Of a DNA stretch of 23,602 bases, positions 23,594-23,602 are shown piece after piece. The translations under genes and the position numbers were made by a program. The DNA is taken from NCBI GenBank assembly GCA_964458275.1, contig CAYWIE010000043.1, positions 1 to 23,602 of the forward strand, in the 5' to 3' direction. Positions within the stretch are counted from its first letter, which is position 1. Every line of letters starts with the position of its first letter. The notes under the pieces are model-generated. The model worked only from the letters and a program-made list of their open reading frames with translations. It was not told the DNA's origin and made no database searches. Source of the DNA: HGM04593 sp964458275. Lineage in GTDB: Bacteria > Bacteroidota > Bacteroidia > Bacteroidales > Bacteroidaceae.

Positions 23594-23602
23594 CAACTTT
23601 TT

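Overview
The window reads as chromosomal DNA of a Bacteroidales bacterium, probably a gut lineage such as Muribaculaceae or a relative (inference from gene content, Bacteroidetes-type promoters of the TAnnTTTG form, and heavy use of the isoleucine codon ATA). There is no transposase, phage gene, CRISPR array, rRNA or tRNA. Almost all genes are core functions, and all intact genes except surE lie on the plus strand.

Layout. (1) Positions 1-3195: surE (minus) is divergent from a secreted GH84 beta-N-acetylglucosaminidase (plus), with facing promoters in about 97 bp. (2) 3196-3720: a 525 bp gap holding a 261 bp terminal-inverted-repeat element, which sits between the two arms of an intrinsic terminator, then a consensus promoter and a strongly foldable leader in front of parA. 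(3) 3721-9821: a tight cluster of parA, parB, a DUF5683 membrane protein, a LysM lytic transglycosylase (MltD type) and a bifunctional RelA/SpoT. (4) 9822-14409: a promoter and a second structured leader, then class A PBP, kdsB and a degenerate M16 peptidase homologue, ending in an intrinsic terminator. (5) 14410-14670: the second copy of the 261 bp element, directly after that terminator. (6) 14718-18614: promoter, a secreted 14-repeat MORN protein, a YhcH/YjgK/YiaL protein and a glycogen branching enzyme, closed by a perfect hairpin. (7) 18673-23449: a polytopic membrane protein, a DPP5-like S9 lipoprotein peptidase and an MFS transporter, closed by a strong bidirectional terminator. (8) 23400-23602: no ORF, but a minus-strand promoter box pointing at that terminator suggests a small RNA of about 180 nt.

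How the parts fit. Region 3 joins chromosome segregation, peptidoglycan turnover and the stringent response. Region 4 joins peptidoglycan synthesis with Kdo activation for lipid A. Region 6 places an envelope MORN protein beside glycogen branching. Region 7 looks like a peptide-scavenging unit: the peptidase would release dipeptides in the periplasm and the MFS carrier may import them (inference).

The most unusual material is non-coding. The two 261 bp elements differ at compensating positions in three separate stems, which argues that the folded form is maintained. The left arm of copy 1 shares a hairpin module with the parA leader. The whole window also has a strong strand asymmetry: the plus strand is A+C rich whichever strand is coding.
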